Counted from the first letter of the stretch, positions 1 through 8,816 are shown. The stretch is 64,000 nt of DNA from Streptococcus sobrinus DSM 20742 = ATCC 33478 (GCF_000686605.1 NZ_JMLC01000002.1:1-64000), one strand, 5' to 3'. Program-made: numbers and translations. The notes: generated by a model from the letters alone, not told the origin.

Positions 1-265
1 TTCGACAGACTTCAGTCAGAGCCCCTTTGCCGTCAAGATAGGCTTCTACAGCCTCTTGTTTCAACTCATAAGTGTACGATTGCCAAGTGTGACTTTCTTT
101 GAGCCCATCAATTCCATACTGCTGGTACTTGTCTCTCCATCGTTTGACAGTGGTTCCAGCAATCCTATACTGTTTAGCAAGTTGGCTGACTGACTGCTCA
201 CCTTTAATAAGTAATTGAACAATGTCACATTTTTCTTCTACTGATTTTGGACTTCTTTTGGACAT
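1..265 (-). CDS. IS3-family transposase OrfA, N-terminal part
   Basis: The minus strand from 265 to the window edge encodes 88 residues without a stop, starting MSKRSPKSVEEKCDIV. Residues about 8-55 form a helix-turn-helix of the transposase_8/InsE type (QSVSQLAKQYRIAGTTVKRW). This is followed by GIDGLKESHTWQSYT and a second helical segment beginning ELKQEAVEAYL. OrfA proteins of the IS150/IS3 group bind the element ends, and the catalytic DDE domain is made from OrfB, which would lie outside the window. A GAGGAG ribosome site precedes the ATG at 265. The gene is incomplete only because of the window boundary, so intactness is unknown. Confidence 0.8.
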   Translation of the reverse strand, partial: MSKRSPKSVEEKCDIVQLLIKGEQSVSQLAKQYRIAGTTVKRWRDKYQQYGIDGLKESHTWQSYTYELKQEAVEAYLDGKGALTEVCR

Positions 266-331
266 ATAAAAACTCCTCATATAGTTTCTAGTGAATTTTT
301 GTTTTTTCACTGTCCACTATATGGGGAGTAT
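1..331 (-). mobile_element. IS3-family insertion sequence, one end, cut by window edge
   Basis: The element reads on the minus strand and continues beyond base 1. It carries the start of an OrfA-type transposase gene, then about 65 bases of end sequence with CACTATATGGGG near 318. Its outer end lies near base 331, where the neighbouring DUF3290 reading frame stops matching its expected C-terminus. The exact terminal base and the target duplication cannot be fixed because the other end is outside the window. Confidence 0.75.
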
Positions 332-770
332 ATCAGTTCAACGTCTGATTTATACAGTTCCATTTTTTCTAATAAATAGCTATCTTGGTCAGTCCCGTTA
401 ATAGCACGATAAAAATTATCGCCAACCTTAATGATAGCTCCATCAGTTGTAGCTGAAGTATTGACATAAACATCTTTTTTATCAACACCTAACTCTTTTG
501 ATACAATCTCGATGAAGTGTAAGTAACTACGAAATTGATTATCATTGTATTGACTAGTTTGGAAATTCGTAATACTAATCAATACAAAAGCAATTAAAGT
601 CAAAATAGAAATAATCAATAATTCACGGAACTTGCTTCCTTTTTTATCTTTGAAAGCTTTAAATGCGAAAAAAAAATAGTCACAATTACTAAGAGCGTTG
701 ACACAATAATCATAGCCCAATTCTGCTGACTGATCTGACTGAGAACATAGTCGTATGAATAGAATTTCAT
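307..770 (-). pseudogene. DUF3290 membrane protein, frameshifted and 3'-truncated by IS
   Basis: The natural start is the ATG at 770 behind a perfect GGAGG site. It encodes MKFYSYDYVLSQIS and a membrane segment (AMIIVSTLLVIVTIFF). Translation then runs into a run of nine A (668-676; nine T on the coding strand) and goes out of frame. The remaining frame, read from FFAFKAFKDKKGSKFREL, continues through a second membrane segment and the conserved soluble part (VNTSATTDGAIIKVGDNFYRA). After KSDVEL the sequence switches to IS-derived residues and stops at 307. The two lesions are a slippage-type indel in the T tract and IS insertion at the C-terminus. DUF3290 genes commonly sit next to a DUF421 gene in lactobacilli and streptococci; the partner would lie beyond the IS. 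Function is unknown. Confidence 0.75.
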
Positions 771-842
771 AAGAACCTCCACCTTTTTAAATTCAATCTA
801 TTATAAATTAATCTTTAAGCAATTGCAGATGAGAGCTTATCA

Positions 843-1079
843 GTGACTTTCTTGCAAATTTATTCGAGGATGCACTTGGCTGACTTAGCATTGGGAATCC
901 TAACGCTATCCTTAGCCGGTTTAAGTATAGAATTACCGATTCAGTTAATGGGTTATGCCTCTGGGTTTTTCCAGATTATTTTTACTTATTACAGCAGGTC
1001 CATAAAAGCTAAAAGCTATATTTTTTCAGTCTCCATTTGGACTATCTGGATGGTTATTTTCTTCTTGAGCCATCACTAA
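843..1079 (+). CDS. Hypothetical small membrane protein, doubtful
   Basis: A 78-residue frame starting at GTG 843 encodes three hydrophobic stretches (about residues 12-34, 37-50 and 60-76) separated by a short basic loop (RSIKAKS). No convincing ribosome site precedes the GTG. The internal ATG at 870 has only a GAGG immediately abutting it. I do not recognise the family. It lies between the disrupted DUF3290 gene and rimM and could be a remnant of a larger membrane protein damaged along with that region. Hydrophobic composition is the only support for coding. Confidence 0.25.
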   Translation: MTFLQIYSRMHLADLALGILTLSLAGLSIELPIQLMGYASGFFQIIFTYYSRSIKAKSYIFSVSIWTIWMVIFFLSHH

Positions 1080-1256
1080 GACTCGCTGTCTCTTGTCTTG
1101 TAGATAGCTCTTAATTTCAGTTAGTTGATAATTGGGGAATATTAATTGCTAACTCGGAAACTCTACCCTCAAAAGGCTAGGATTTTGTTGGAACCCCCTA
1201 AAATTTTTTAATGATTTTTTCAGTAGGTTCAGACTTTTGCTTGGCAATTTCTCCCT

Positions 1257-1285
1257 TTGATTTAATGGTTTGGCCGTGGTAAAAT
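1257..1285 (+). promoter_or_regulatory. Probable promoter of rimM-trmD
   Basis: TTGATT (1257-1262), a 17-base spacer and TAAAAT (1280-1285) lie about 30 bases upstream of the rimM ATG. The spacing is ideal for a vegetative sigma-A promoter. A ribosome site ATAAGGA follows. Confidence 0.6.
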
Positions 1286-1316
1286 ACTAAGAAAGACTAA
1301 AAAATAAGGACAATTT

Positions 1317-1838
1317 ATGAATTATTATAAGGTTGGAACCATTGTTAATACCCAAGGTTTGCAAGGGGAAATTCGGGTTCTTTCGGTGACCGATTTTGCG
1401 GATCAGCGTTTCAAGAAGGGGAGCACTCTGGCCCTTTTTGATGATAAGGATAGGTTTGTGCAGGAGGTGACCATTGCCAGTCACCGCAAGCATAAGAATT
1501 TCGATGTCATCAAGTTCAAGGACATGTACCATATCAATGCTATTGAGAAATTCAAGGGCCATGTCCTCAAGGTGGCCGAGGAAAATTTGACGGACCTGTC
1601 CGATGGTGAGTTTTACTACCACCAAATCATTGGTCTGCCTGTCTATGAAAATGATGTTCTTATCGGCAAGATCAAGGAGATCCTCCAGCCTGGGGCCAAT
1701 GATGTCTGGGTGGTTAAGCGAAAGGGCAAGCGAGATTTGCTCCTGCCCTACATTCCGCCAGTGGTTAAGAAGGTTGATTTGGCCGAGCAGCGGGTTGAGG
1801 TCGAACTTTTAGAAGGACTGGATGACGATGAAGATTGA
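1317..1838 (+). CDS. rimM: Ribosome maturation factor RimM
   Basis: This 173-residue protein binds ribosomal protein S19 and helps mature the head of the 30S subunit. The N-terminal RimM beta-barrel is residues 1-85 ([18 protein letters not shown], then the conserved [18 protein letters not shown]). The C-terminal PRC-barrel is about 95-170 ([14 protein letters not shown] and the [15 protein letters not shown] signature). An acidic tail, GLDDDED, ends the protein. Length is normal for the family. Its 3' end overlaps the start of trmD in another frame, which implies translational coupling. The rimM-trmD pairing is standard in Firmicutes. Confidence 0.96.
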   Translation: MNYYKVGTIVNTQGLQGEIRVLSVTDFADQRFKKGSTLALFDDKDRFVQEVTIASHRKHKNFDVIKFKDMYHINAIEKFKGHVLKVAEENLTDLSDGEFYYHQIIGLPVYENDVLIGKIKEILQPGANDVWVVKRKGKRDLLLPYIPPVVKKVDLAEQRVEVELLEGLDDDED

Positions 1839-2568
1839 TATTCTGACCCTCTTTCCGGAAATGTTTGCCCCACTGGAGCACTCCATTGTCGGCAAGGCTC
1901 AGGAGAAGGGGCTTTTAGAAATCAACTACCATAATTTTCGCCAGAATGCGGAGAAGTCCCGCCATGTTGATGATGAGCCCTATGGGGGCGGTCAGGGCAT
2001 GCTCTTAAGGGTTCAGCCAATTTTTGACACCATGGCCAAGATTCAAGCAGACAAGCCTAGAGTTTTGCTCCTGGAGCCTGCAGGTCGCAAGTTTGACCAG
2101 GCCTATGCCGAGGAGCTGGCTCAAGAGGACCAGCTGATTTTTATCTGTGGCCACTATGAAGGCTATGATGAACGCATCAAGACCCTGGTGACCGATGAGG
2201 TTTCTCTAGGGGACTTTGTCTTAACCGGTGGAGAATTAGCAGCCATGACCGTTGTTGATGCGACTGTTCGTCTGATTCCAGAGGTTCTTGGCAAGGAATC
2301 CAGCCATCAGGATGACAGCTTTTCATCAGGTCTGCTGGAGTACCCTCAATACACCAGGCCCTACGATTTTCGTGGCATGACGGTCCCTGATGTCCTTATG
2401 AGTGGCCACCACGAAAATATTCGTCGCTGGCGATTGGAGCAGAGTCTTCGCAAGACCTGGCAACGTCGGCCGGATTTATTGGACCATTACCAACTGAGCC
2501 CAGAGGAAGCCGATCTTCTAGAAAAAATCAAGACTCAAGATAGAGAAAACGAGGAAAGAAATGACTGA
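1828..2568 (+). CDS. trmD: tRNA (guanine-N1)-methyltransferase TrmD
   Basis: TrmD methylates G37 of tRNAs reading CNN codons and so prevents +1 frameshifting. The protein is a SPOUT-class methyltransferase. The knot region is visible as [21 protein letters not shown] and [14 protein letters not shown], followed by the C-terminal helical tRNA-binding domain ([15 protein letters not shown]). I chose the ATG at 1828, which gives [13 protein letters not shown], the family's usual start; an in-frame ATG two codons earlier is also possible. The gene overlaps rimM at its 5' end and the following flavoprotein at its 3' end, so the three are translated as a unit. Confidence 0.96.
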   Translation: MKIDILTLFPEMFAPLEHSIVGKAQEKGLLEINYHNFRQNAEKSRHVDDEPYGGGQGMLLRVQPIFDTMAKIQADKPRVLLLEPAGRKFDQAYAEELAQEDQLIFICGHYEGYDERIKTLVTDEVSLGDFVLTGGELAAMTVVDATVRLIPEVLGKESSHQDDSFSSGLLEYPQYTRPYDFRGMTVPDVLMSGHHENIRRWRLEQSLRKTWQRRPDLLDHYQLSPEEADLLEKIKTQDRENEERND

Positions 2569-3559
2569 GCAAAAGATTACTGATATTACCATTATTGGCG
2601 GAGGGCCAGTTGGCCTCTTTGCGGCCTTTTATGCTGGCCTGCGTGGCATGACGGTCAAGATTATCGAAAGCCTGTCTGAACTAGGCGGACAACCTGCTGT
2701 CCTCTATCCCGAAAAGGTCATTTATGATATTCCCGCCTATCCTAAGACCAACGGGGTTGAGTTGACTGAGAATCTTTTAGAGCAGTTGGACCGCTTCAAG
2801 GATACGACGGAAATCTGCCTCAAGGAAGAGGTTCTCAGCTTTGAGAAGACCGAGGGCATCTTCACTATTGCGACCAACAAGGATCAACACCGGTCGCGGG
2901 CTATCATCATTGCCTGTGGCAATGGAGCCTTCGCTCCTCGGACCTTGGGTCTTGAGGGGGAAGCAGACTATGCTGACAAGAATCTCTTTTACAATGTCCA
3001 CAAGTTGGATCAATTCGCTGGTCAAAGGGTGGTCATCTGCGGTGGCGGAGATTCGGCGGTCGATTGGGCCCTGCATTTGGAACCCATTGCTGAGAGCGTG
3101 ACCATTGTCCACCGGCGGGATGCCTTTCGGGCTCATGAGCATAGTGTGGAGCTCTTGCAGCAGTCCTCAGTCAAGATTTTGACACCCTATATTCCTCTGG
3201 AATTGCATGGAGATGGCAAAAGTTTGACAGGTCTGATGGTTCAAAAGGTCAAGGCCGATGAAGTGGTGGACTTAGAACTGGATTCTTTGATTGTCAGCTT
3301 TGGTTTTTCGACCAACAACAAGAACCTGCGTAACTGGGGTATTGATTACAAGCGGACCAATATCGCTGTGTCGCCGGTTTTTCAAACCAGTCAAGAGGGT
3401 GTCTATGCCATTGGTGATGCCGCTGACTATGACGGCAAGGTTGACCTGATTGCGACTGGCTTTGGGGAAGCCCCAACAGCTATCAATCATGCCATTAACT
3501 ATATCTACCCTGAGCGTGACAATCGGGCTGTCCACTCGACATCCTTGATTAAGGATTAG
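2561..3559 (+). CDS. Ferredoxin-NADP(+) reductase, TrxB-like type
   Basis: This 332-residue flavoprotein resembles YumC-type ferredoxin/flavodoxin-NADP reductases, which move electrons between NADPH and ferredoxin or flavodoxin. The FAD dinucleotide fold is at residues 8-30 ([18 protein letters not shown]). The NADPH fold is in the middle ([15 protein letters not shown]), and the C-terminal FAD motif is [15 protein letters not shown]. No redox-active CxxC pair sits in the NADPH domain, which separates it from thioredoxin reductase. It overlaps trmD by eight bases, so it is probably co-translated. A ferredoxin or flavodoxin partner is not in the window. Confidence 0.9.
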   Translation: MTEQKITDITIIGGGPVGLFAAFYAGLRGMTVKIIESLSELGGQPAVLYPEKVIYDIPAYPKTNGVELTENLLEQLDRFKDTTEICLKEEVLSFEKTEGIFTIATNKDQHRSRAIIIACGNGAFAPRTLGLEGEADYADKNLFYNVHKLDQFAGQRVVICGGGDSAVDWALHLEPIAESVTIVHRRDAFRAHEHSVELLQQSSVKILTPYIPLELHGDGKSLTGLMVQKVKADEVVDLELDSLIVSFGFSTNNKNLRNWGIDYKRTNIAVSPVFQTSQEGVYAIGDAADYDGKVDLIATGFGEAPTAINHAINYIYPERDNRAVHSTSLIKD

Positions 3560-3639
3560 TCTAATCTAGACAACAGAAGGCTGGCCGAGAGTGACCGCTT
3601 ATACAAGTGTTCCTGATTTGAGCTGGCTTTTTGGACTTC

Positions 3640-4121
3640 GGAATTTTAATAAGTTACTTTGGTGGACTTAGTGAAAAGTTTAGACAAGGCCACCCTAGTG
3701 GTTGCCCTAGGAAATGGAGACACTTTAATGACCCATTTTCTTAACAATTGCGACAGTTGGAAAAGCGAGCCGATAATGGTCGCTTATCCAACTTAGTAAG
3801 CAGTTTAGGCAAGTCACCCTAGTGGTTGCCGTAGGAAATAGAGCCATTTTGATGGCCTATTTCCTTAACTGATTGAATTGAACTCGCCTACACCACTGTG
3901 GAAAAAGAAGAAGCTTCCTAGATGCTTAGTCGCATCTGTGTCCCCTTCCCAATTTTCCTGTGTGGTGTTTAAGGGCTCTGCGACACGGAGATAAAGCAGT
4001 CAGACTACTGCTTTATCGAAAGTTAGTGAGAGAGCTAAGCAACTGCCCTGGCAGTTGCTGTTAGTCATCAGTTACTTTTAGTAACTAGATGACTTTGCTC
4101 TGTCGTATCTTGTGAAAGGAG
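3640..4121 (+). repeat. Family A structured intergenic repeat, copy 1
   Basis: About 480 gene-free bases full of inverted repeats, matching 58.09-58.53 kb. In order: two tandem units containing CACCCTAGTGGTTGCC, at about 3690 and 3820, each followed by a GGAAATGG/GGAAATAG hairpin; a hairpin AGTTGG...CCAACT (3755-3793); a long hairpin between ACACCAC and GTGGTGT (about 3890-3970); GCAACTGCC/GGCAGTTGC (4039-4058); and AGTCATC/GATGACT (4063-4094). The shared sequence runs right up to the ribosome site of the next gene. The element is not coding. Confidence 0.75.
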
Positions 4122-4129
4122 ATGTTTTT

Positions 4130-4834
4130 ATGCCAGTTAATGAATTTGGTCAGACTATTGGTGACCCGATTGATACTAGCTTGGGAGCCTATCCAGAAAT
4201 TTCTCGCTTGGAGGGTAACTATTGCTCGGTTGAGAAGCTGAATTACCAAAGGGATTTCGCTGATCTCTTTGCCTTCTTCGGAGCAGGAGCTAATCTTCCT
4301 GATTGGACTTATCTACCGATTGAGGGCGGGATGAGTCAGGAGGAGTTTTCCGACTTGCTCAAGGCCTGGGCTCAATCAGCTGACCCTTATTACCTAGTTG
4401 TTCGCGATAAGGTCAGCCAAAAGGTTGTGGGTATCTTTTCACTGATGCGGCTCAATCGTCAGGCCCGCTCGGTCGAAATGGGCTGGGTCATCTATTCCCC
4501 TGCCCTGCAAAGAAGTCGTCTGGCAACAGAAGCCCAATACCTAGTCATGGCTTACGTCTTTGAAAAGCTGGGCTATCGCCGCTATGAATGGAAGTGCGAC
4601 CATCTCAACCAACGCTCCCGCAAGGCAGCTCAAAGGCTGGGCTTCACTCTTGAAGGCACCTGGCGACAAGCCACCATCTATAAGGGAAGAAGTCGTGATA
4701 CCGACTGGCTTTCACTCTTGGACGAGGAGTGGCCCGCTAATAAGCAGGCCCTAGAAGCTTGGTTAAGTCCTGATAATTTTACGGCGGATGGGCAACAGAT
4801 TAAGTCCCTTAGAGAATTTAGGCAGGCAGATTAG
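4130..4834 (+). CDS. GNAT-family N-acetyltransferase (RimJ/RimL type)
   Basis: The start is ATG 4130 (MPVNEFGQTIGDPIDTSL), placed seven bases after AAGGAGA. An in-frame GTG at 4112 lies inside that ribosome site region and is rejected. The 234-residue product has an N-terminal extension and a GNAT acetyl-CoA fold: FSLMRLNRQARSVEMGWV, then QRSRLATEAQYLVMAYVFE (pantetheine arm) and the NQRSRKAAQRLGF segment typical of RimL-like enzymes. The substrate may be a small molecule, a peptide N-terminus or an antibiotic; this cannot be told from sequence. It appears monocistronic between a structured repeat and a probable terminator. Confidence 0.85.
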   Translation: MPVNEFGQTIGDPIDTSLGAYPEISRLEGNYCSVEKLNYQRDFADLFAFFGAGANLPDWTYLPIEGGMSQEEFSDLLKAWAQSADPYYLVVRDKVSQKVVGIFSLMRLNRQARSVEMGWVIYSPALQRSRLATEAQYLVMAYVFEKLGYRRYEWKCDHLNQRSRKAAQRLGFTLEGTWRQATIYKGRSRDTDWLSLLDEEWPANKQALEAWLSPDNFTADGQQIKSLREFRQAD

Positions 4835-4845
4835 TGAGAAGGAGG

Positions 4846-4868
4846 CTTGGGTTAAACCCAGGTCTTTT
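4846..4868 (+). terminator. Possible terminator after the GNAT gene
   Basis: CTTGGGT (4846-4852) pairs with ACCCAGG (4856-4862), one G-T pair included, and is followed by TCTTTT. The stem is short and the T tract weak. Confidence 0.4.
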
Positions 4869-5148
4869 GAGGCCTATGAAAGTTTGAGACTTGGGAGAAC
4901 AAGCAAGCAGAAACCCTGATAGGAAAGTATTTGGCCTGAAGCAATCAGAGCTAGACCATTTGCAGGAGCGCCTTATCTAAGATAGACTCTCTGAGGTTCG
5001 AGAGTTTAATTTGCGGTTCTTTTGAGCTCCTATCTTGCTAGAAGGGGTCGAGTTTTAATCACTGATAAACTTGCTATGTTAGAAAGTATCAAAATTGAGA
5101 GTTCCGATTTTAACTCAGTATGAATTGAAAGTTTTTGACGGAAAATGC
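4869..5148. other. Gene-free stretch with a family B repeat fragment
   Basis: No coding signal is seen. Bases about 5050-5110 (TTTTAATCACTGATAAACTT and GTTAGAAAGTATCAAAA) match, in reverse orientation, the left arm of the family B element near 14140-14215. This looks like a decayed fragment. Confidence 0.5.
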
Positions 5149-5195
5149 TTGACATTGGTGGGAATAGTCTTATAATAAAAATGTAAACGGTTGCA
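5149..5195 (+). promoter_or_regulatory. fruRKA promoter with cre-like operator
   Basis: TTGACA (5149-5154), 16 bases and TATAAT (5171-5176) form a strong sigma-A promoter. Immediately downstream, TGTAAACGGTTGCA (5182-5195) fits the CcpA catabolite-response consensus with one mismatch. Its position at the transcription start suggests glucose repression. It could instead be, or overlap, a FruR operator. Confidence 0.7.
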
Positions 5196-5209
5196 AAGGA
5201 GGTGTTGGT

Positions 5210-5953
5210 ATTCTTAAGTCGGAGCGAAAACGGCTGATTATGGACCAACTTAATCAAGCTGATTTTGTAACCTTGGACCATTTGGTATCTTTGCTAAAGT
5301 CATCTGAATCGACTGTTCGTCGTGATTTGGATGAGCTTGAGGCTGAGCATAAGTTGCACCGTATTCACGGTGGCGCTGAAAAATTGCACAGCCTGCAAGA
5401 GGAACTGAGTGTCCAGCAGAAAGCTATCAAAAACGTTCAAGAAAAGAAGTTAATTGCGCATGCCGCTAAGGAGCGGATTTGCCAAGGTGATGTTATCTTT
5501 ATCGAAGCGGGAACGACCAATGAACTTCTGGTCGATTGCTTAAATCGCATTGACATTACGGTGGTGACCAATTCTATCCACCATGCCATCAAGCTGGTTG
5601 AACGGCAGATCCCGACGGTCATGATTGGTGGCGATGTCAAGATTCCAACCGATGCCAATGTTGGCCCAATTGCGGTTCAGCAGCTCAGCCAACTTAACTT
5701 TGACCGGGCCTTTCTAGGAACCAATGGTGTGGACTGTGATAATCTCACAACGCCGGATATCTATGAGGGAGCTATCAAGGAAACGGTCATTGCTAATAGT
5801 AAGGAAACCTTTATCCTGACAGATTCTAGCAAGCTGGAGAAAATCTATTTTGCTAAATTTGCTAGACTTGAGGAAGTGACCTTAATTATCAATCGCTCCT
5901 CAAAACCAATCGTCAATACGCTAAAAGATAAAACGAAGGTGATTGAAGTATGA
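5210..5953 (+). CDS. fruR: DeoR-family fructose operon repressor FruR
   Basis: FruR represses fru genes until fructose 1-phosphate binds. The DeoR helix-turn-helix is residues about 5-58 (FVTLDHLVSLLKSSESTVRRDLDELE, read in two pieces) with the family HRIHGGAE motif. The sugar-binding DeoRC domain follows (IFIEAGTTNELLVDCL, GGDVKIPT, FLGTNGV). The first ATG is at 5240, but it would cut off the first DeoR helix and has no ribosome site at a usable distance. AAAGGAGG (5195-5202) lies seven bases before an ATT at 5210 that gives the family N-terminus (I/M)LKSERKRLI. I therefore call an ATT start. The gene overlaps fruK by four bases. Confidence 0.88.
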   Translation: MLKSERKRLIMDQLNQADFVTLDHLVSLLKSSESTVRRDLDELEAEHKLHRIHGGAEKLHSLQEELSVQQKAIKNVQEKKLIAHAAKERICQGDVIFIEAGTTNELLVDCLNRIDITVVTNSIHHAIKLVERQIPTVMIGGDVKIPTDANVGPIAVQQLSQLNFDRAFLGTNGVDCDNLTTPDIYEGAIKETVIANSKETFILTDSSKLEKIYFAKFARLEEVTLIINRSSKPIVNTLKDKTKVIEV

Positions 5954-6861
5954 TTTATACGGTAACCCTTAACCCCTCCATTGACTATATCGTTCGTTTG
6001 GACAAGGTTGTTGTCGGTAGCGTCAACCGCATGACCAGCGATGATAAGTTTGCAGGCGGTAAGGGCATCAATGTTAGTCGGATTTTGCAACGTCTGGGCG
6101 TAGAAAATACTGCGACCGGCTTTCTAGGTGGTTTCACCGGCAAGTTTGTTGAAGATGGTCTCAAGGCTGAAGCTATCGCTACAAAATTTGTCCAAGTGGA
6201 CCAAGATACCCGCATCAACGTCAAAATCAAGGCAGATGACGAGACGGAAATTAACGGTACAGGTCCGCAAATCAGTCCAGATCAGTTGGCCCAATTGGAA
6301 GCCATTCTTTCAGGACTTTCAGCTGAGGATACAGTTGTCTTTGCGGGTTCTGCCCCAGCTAATCTGGGTAACCAGGTTTATAATCGTCTGATTCCTGTCG
6401 CTAAAGAAGCAGGAGCTCAGGTGGTTTGTGACTTTGAAGGCCAAACCCTTCTGGATGCTCTCAATTATCAGCCCCTCTTGGTTAAGCCCAACAACCATGA
6501 GTTGGAAGCAATCTTTAATGTTAAGTTGGATGGTCTAGCTGACGTTGAAAAATATGCGAGAGAAATCCTAGCCAAGGGGGCTCAGAACGTTATCATTTCC
6601 ATGGCGGGTGATGGAGCCCTCTTGGTGACACCAGAAGCTGCTTATTTTGCCAAACCAATCAAGGGTCAAGTCAAGAACTCTGTTGGGGCTGGTGATTCTA
6701 TGGTGGCAGGCTTCACGGGAGAATTTGTCAAATCTGCTGACCCTATTGAGGCCCTCAAGTGGGGTGTGGCCTGCGGAACATCGACAGCCTTCTCGGATGA
6801 CCTGGCCAGCATTGATTTTATTAAAGAAACTTATCAAAAAGTAGAGGTAGAAAAACTATGA
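5950..6861 (+). CDS. fruK: 1-phosphofructokinase FruK
   Basis: FruK phosphorylates fructose 1-phosphate, the product of the fructose PTS, to fructose 1,6-bisphosphate for glycolysis. The 303-residue protein belongs to the PfkB sugar kinase family: MIYTVTLNPSIDYIV at the N-terminus, FAGGKGINVSRILQRLG (PfkB signature 1, residues about 35-51), and the ATP/catalytic motif VGAGDSMVAGF near residue 248 carrying the catalytic Asp. Length is normal. It overlaps fruR upstream (ATGA) and fruA downstream by four bases, indicating tight translational coupling of regulator, kinase and transporter. Confidence 0.96.
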   Translation: MIYTVTLNPSIDYIVRLDKVVVGSVNRMTSDDKFAGGKGINVSRILQRLGVENTATGFLGGFTGKFVEDGLKAEAIATKFVQVDQDTRINVKIKADDETEINGTGPQISPDQLAQLEAILSGLSAEDTVVFAGSAPANLGNQVYNRLIPVAKEAGAQVVCDFEGQTLLDALNYQPLLVKPNNHELEAIFNVKLDGLADVEKYAREILAKGAQNVIISMAGDGALLVTPEAAYFAKPIKGQVKNSVGAGDSMVAGFTGEFVKSADPIEALKWGVACGTSTAFSDDLASIDFIKETYQKVEVEKL

Positions 6862-8816
6862 AAATTCAAGACGTCTTGAGAAAGGAAGTCATGATCATGG
6901 ATTTGCAAGCGACCACCAAGGAAGCTGCCATTGATGAAATGATTTCCAATCTGGTTGACAAGGGTATTGTCACCGATTTTGATACCTTCAAAGAGGGTAT
7001 CATGAACCGGGAAGCACAAACCTCAACTGGTTTAGGGGATGGGATTGCCATGCCCCACAGTAAGAATGCTGCTGTTAAGGAAGCAACCGTTCTCTTTGCT
7101 AAATCAGCCAAGGGAGTTGATTATGAGTCGCTAGATGGGCAACCAACTGACCTCTTCTTTATGATTGCAGCTCCAGATGGAGCCAACGATACCCACTTGG
7201 CTGCCCTGGCTGAATTGTCCAAGTATCTGATGAAGGACGGCTTTGCTGATAAATTACGACAAGTCACCAGTCCTGACGAAGTCATTGCGACCTTCGATGC
7301 AGCAGAAGAGGAAAACAAGGCTGAGGCAGCTAGCAAGGCAGCTCCAGTAACTGATGATGACAAACCATTGGTAGTCGCCGTTACCGCTTGTACAACTGGT
7401 ATCGCCCACACCTACATGGCTGAAGAAGCCCTGATTAAACAAGGGCAAGAAATGGGAGTCAATGTTCGGGTTGAAACCAACGGTGCCTCAGGTGTCGGAA
7501 CTCCATTGACTGCTGATGAAATTAAGCGAGCTAAGGGTGTTATCGTCGCAGCCGATAAGGCTGTGGAAATGCCTCGTTTCGATGGTAAGCCCTTGATTTC
7601 CCGACCAGTAGCCGAAGGGATTAAGAAGCCAGAAGAATTGATTAATACCATTCTTGATGGCAAGGCAGAAACCTACCACGCAGCAGCAGGAGAAGCTAGC
7701 ACAGCTGCCAGCGATTCTGGTGAAAAGACTGGTCTGGGTGCAGCTTTTTACAAGCATCTCATGAGCGGTGTTTCTCAAATGCTGCCTTTCGTTATCGGTG
7801 GCGGTATCATTACAGCCATTTCTTTCCTGATTGATAACTTTATGGGAGTTCCACAAAGTCATTTATCTGATTTGGGACACTATCATGCCGCTGCAGCAAT
7901 CTTCAACCAAATTGGTGGTGCAGCCTTCTTCTTCATGTTGCCAATCCTAGCTGGTTACATTGCTTATTCAATTGCTGAAAAACCTGGTTTGGTAGCTGGT
8001 GTGACAGCTGGTTATATCGCCAAGGTTGGTTATGCCATCAATATGATTGGTGCTGATGAAAGCAAACTGATTCCATCAGGCTTCCTTGGAGCTTTGGTTG
8101 GTGGTTTCCTAGCAGGTGGCGTCGCCCTGCTCCTCAAAAAATATGTCAAGGTTCCACGCTCTCTGGAAGGTATCAAGTCTATCTTACTCTTGCCTCTTTT
8201 GGGTGTTGGGATTACCGGCTTTCTTATGCTTTTGGTCAATGTACCAATGGGAGCTATCAATACAGCCTTGAGTAACTTTCTCGAAGGTCTGTCAGGAAGC
8301 TCAGCTCTTCTTCTTGGTTTGATTGTCGGTGCCATGATGGCTATCGACATGGGTGGACCTTTCAACAAGGCAGCCTATGTCTTTGCAACTGGTACCCTAG
8401 CCGACCCTAATGCCCTCGCCCATGGTGGTACGGTGGTTATGGCAGCCGTTATGGCTGGTGGTATGGTTCCGCCTTTGGCAGTCTTTGTCGCTACCCGTCT
8501 CTTCCCACAAAAATTCAACAAGGAAGAACGTGATTCTGGTTTGACCAATATTGTCATGGGGCTGTCCTTCATCACCGAAGGGGCTATCCCATTTGGTGCG
8601 GCTGACCCAGGCCGTGCTATCCCGAGCTTTATGCTGGGCTCAGCGATTACGGGTGCCCTAGTTGGCGCTGCAGGTATCAAGCTCTTGGCTCCCCACGGTG
8701 GTATCTTTGTTATCGCCCTGACCACGAACTGGTGGCTCTACCTCATCTTTGTCGCTATTGGAGCCATCATTTCCGGTGTCGTCTTTGGCGCTTTACGTAA
8801 AGAACAAGAGGCTTGA
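6858..8816 (+). CDS. fruA: PTS fructose-specific transporter EIIABC (FruA)
   Basis: This single 652-residue polypeptide imports fructose and phosphorylates it at C1. The EIIA domain is residues 1-150, with the phosphorylated His67 in IAMPHSKN. An acidic/alanine-rich linker follows. The EIIB domain is about 170-265, with Cys178 in VAVTACTTGIAHTYM. The EIIC membrane domain is about 295-648 and has eight or more hydrophobic segments, with the substrate-channel motifs MAIDMGGPFNKAAY and ITEGAIPFGAADP. All three domains are complete. It is the last gene of the fru operon, and a good terminator follows about 100 bases downstream. Confidence 0.97.
   Translation: MKIQDVLRKEVMIMDLQATTKEAAIDEMISNLVDKGIVTDFDTFKEGIMNREAQTSTGLGDGIAMPHSKNAAVKEATVLFAKSAKGVDYESLDGQPTDLFFMIAAPDGANDTHLAALAELSKYLMKDGFADKLRQVTSPDEVIATFDAAEEENKAEAASKAAPVTDDDKPLVVAVTACTTGIAHTYMAEEALIKQGQEMGVNVRVETNGASGVGTPLTADEIKRAKGVIVAADKAVEMPRFDGKPLISRPVAEGIKKPEELINTILDGKAETYHAAAGEASTAASDSGEKTGLGAAFYKHLMSGVSQMLPFVIGGGIITAISFLIDNFMGVPQSHLSDLGHYHAAAAIFNQIGGAAFFFMLPILAGYIAYSIAEKPGLVAGVTAGYIAKVGYAINMIGADESKLIPSGFLGALVGGFLAGGVALLLKKYVKVPRSLEGIKSILLLPLLGVGITGFLMLLVNVPMGAINTALSNFLEGLSGSSALLLGLIVGAMMAIDMGGPFNKAAYVFATGTLADPNALAHGGTVVMAAVMAGGMVPPLAVFVATRLFPQKFNKEERDSGLTNIVMGLSFITEGAIPFGAADPGRAIPSFMLGSAITGALVGAAGIKLLAPHGGIFVIALTTNWWLYLIFVAIGAIISGVVFGALRKEQEA

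Noticed and set aside
5030..5281. 83-codon minus-strand frame opposite the fruR promoter
   Set aside because: It covers the fru promoter and operator and has no recognisable domain.
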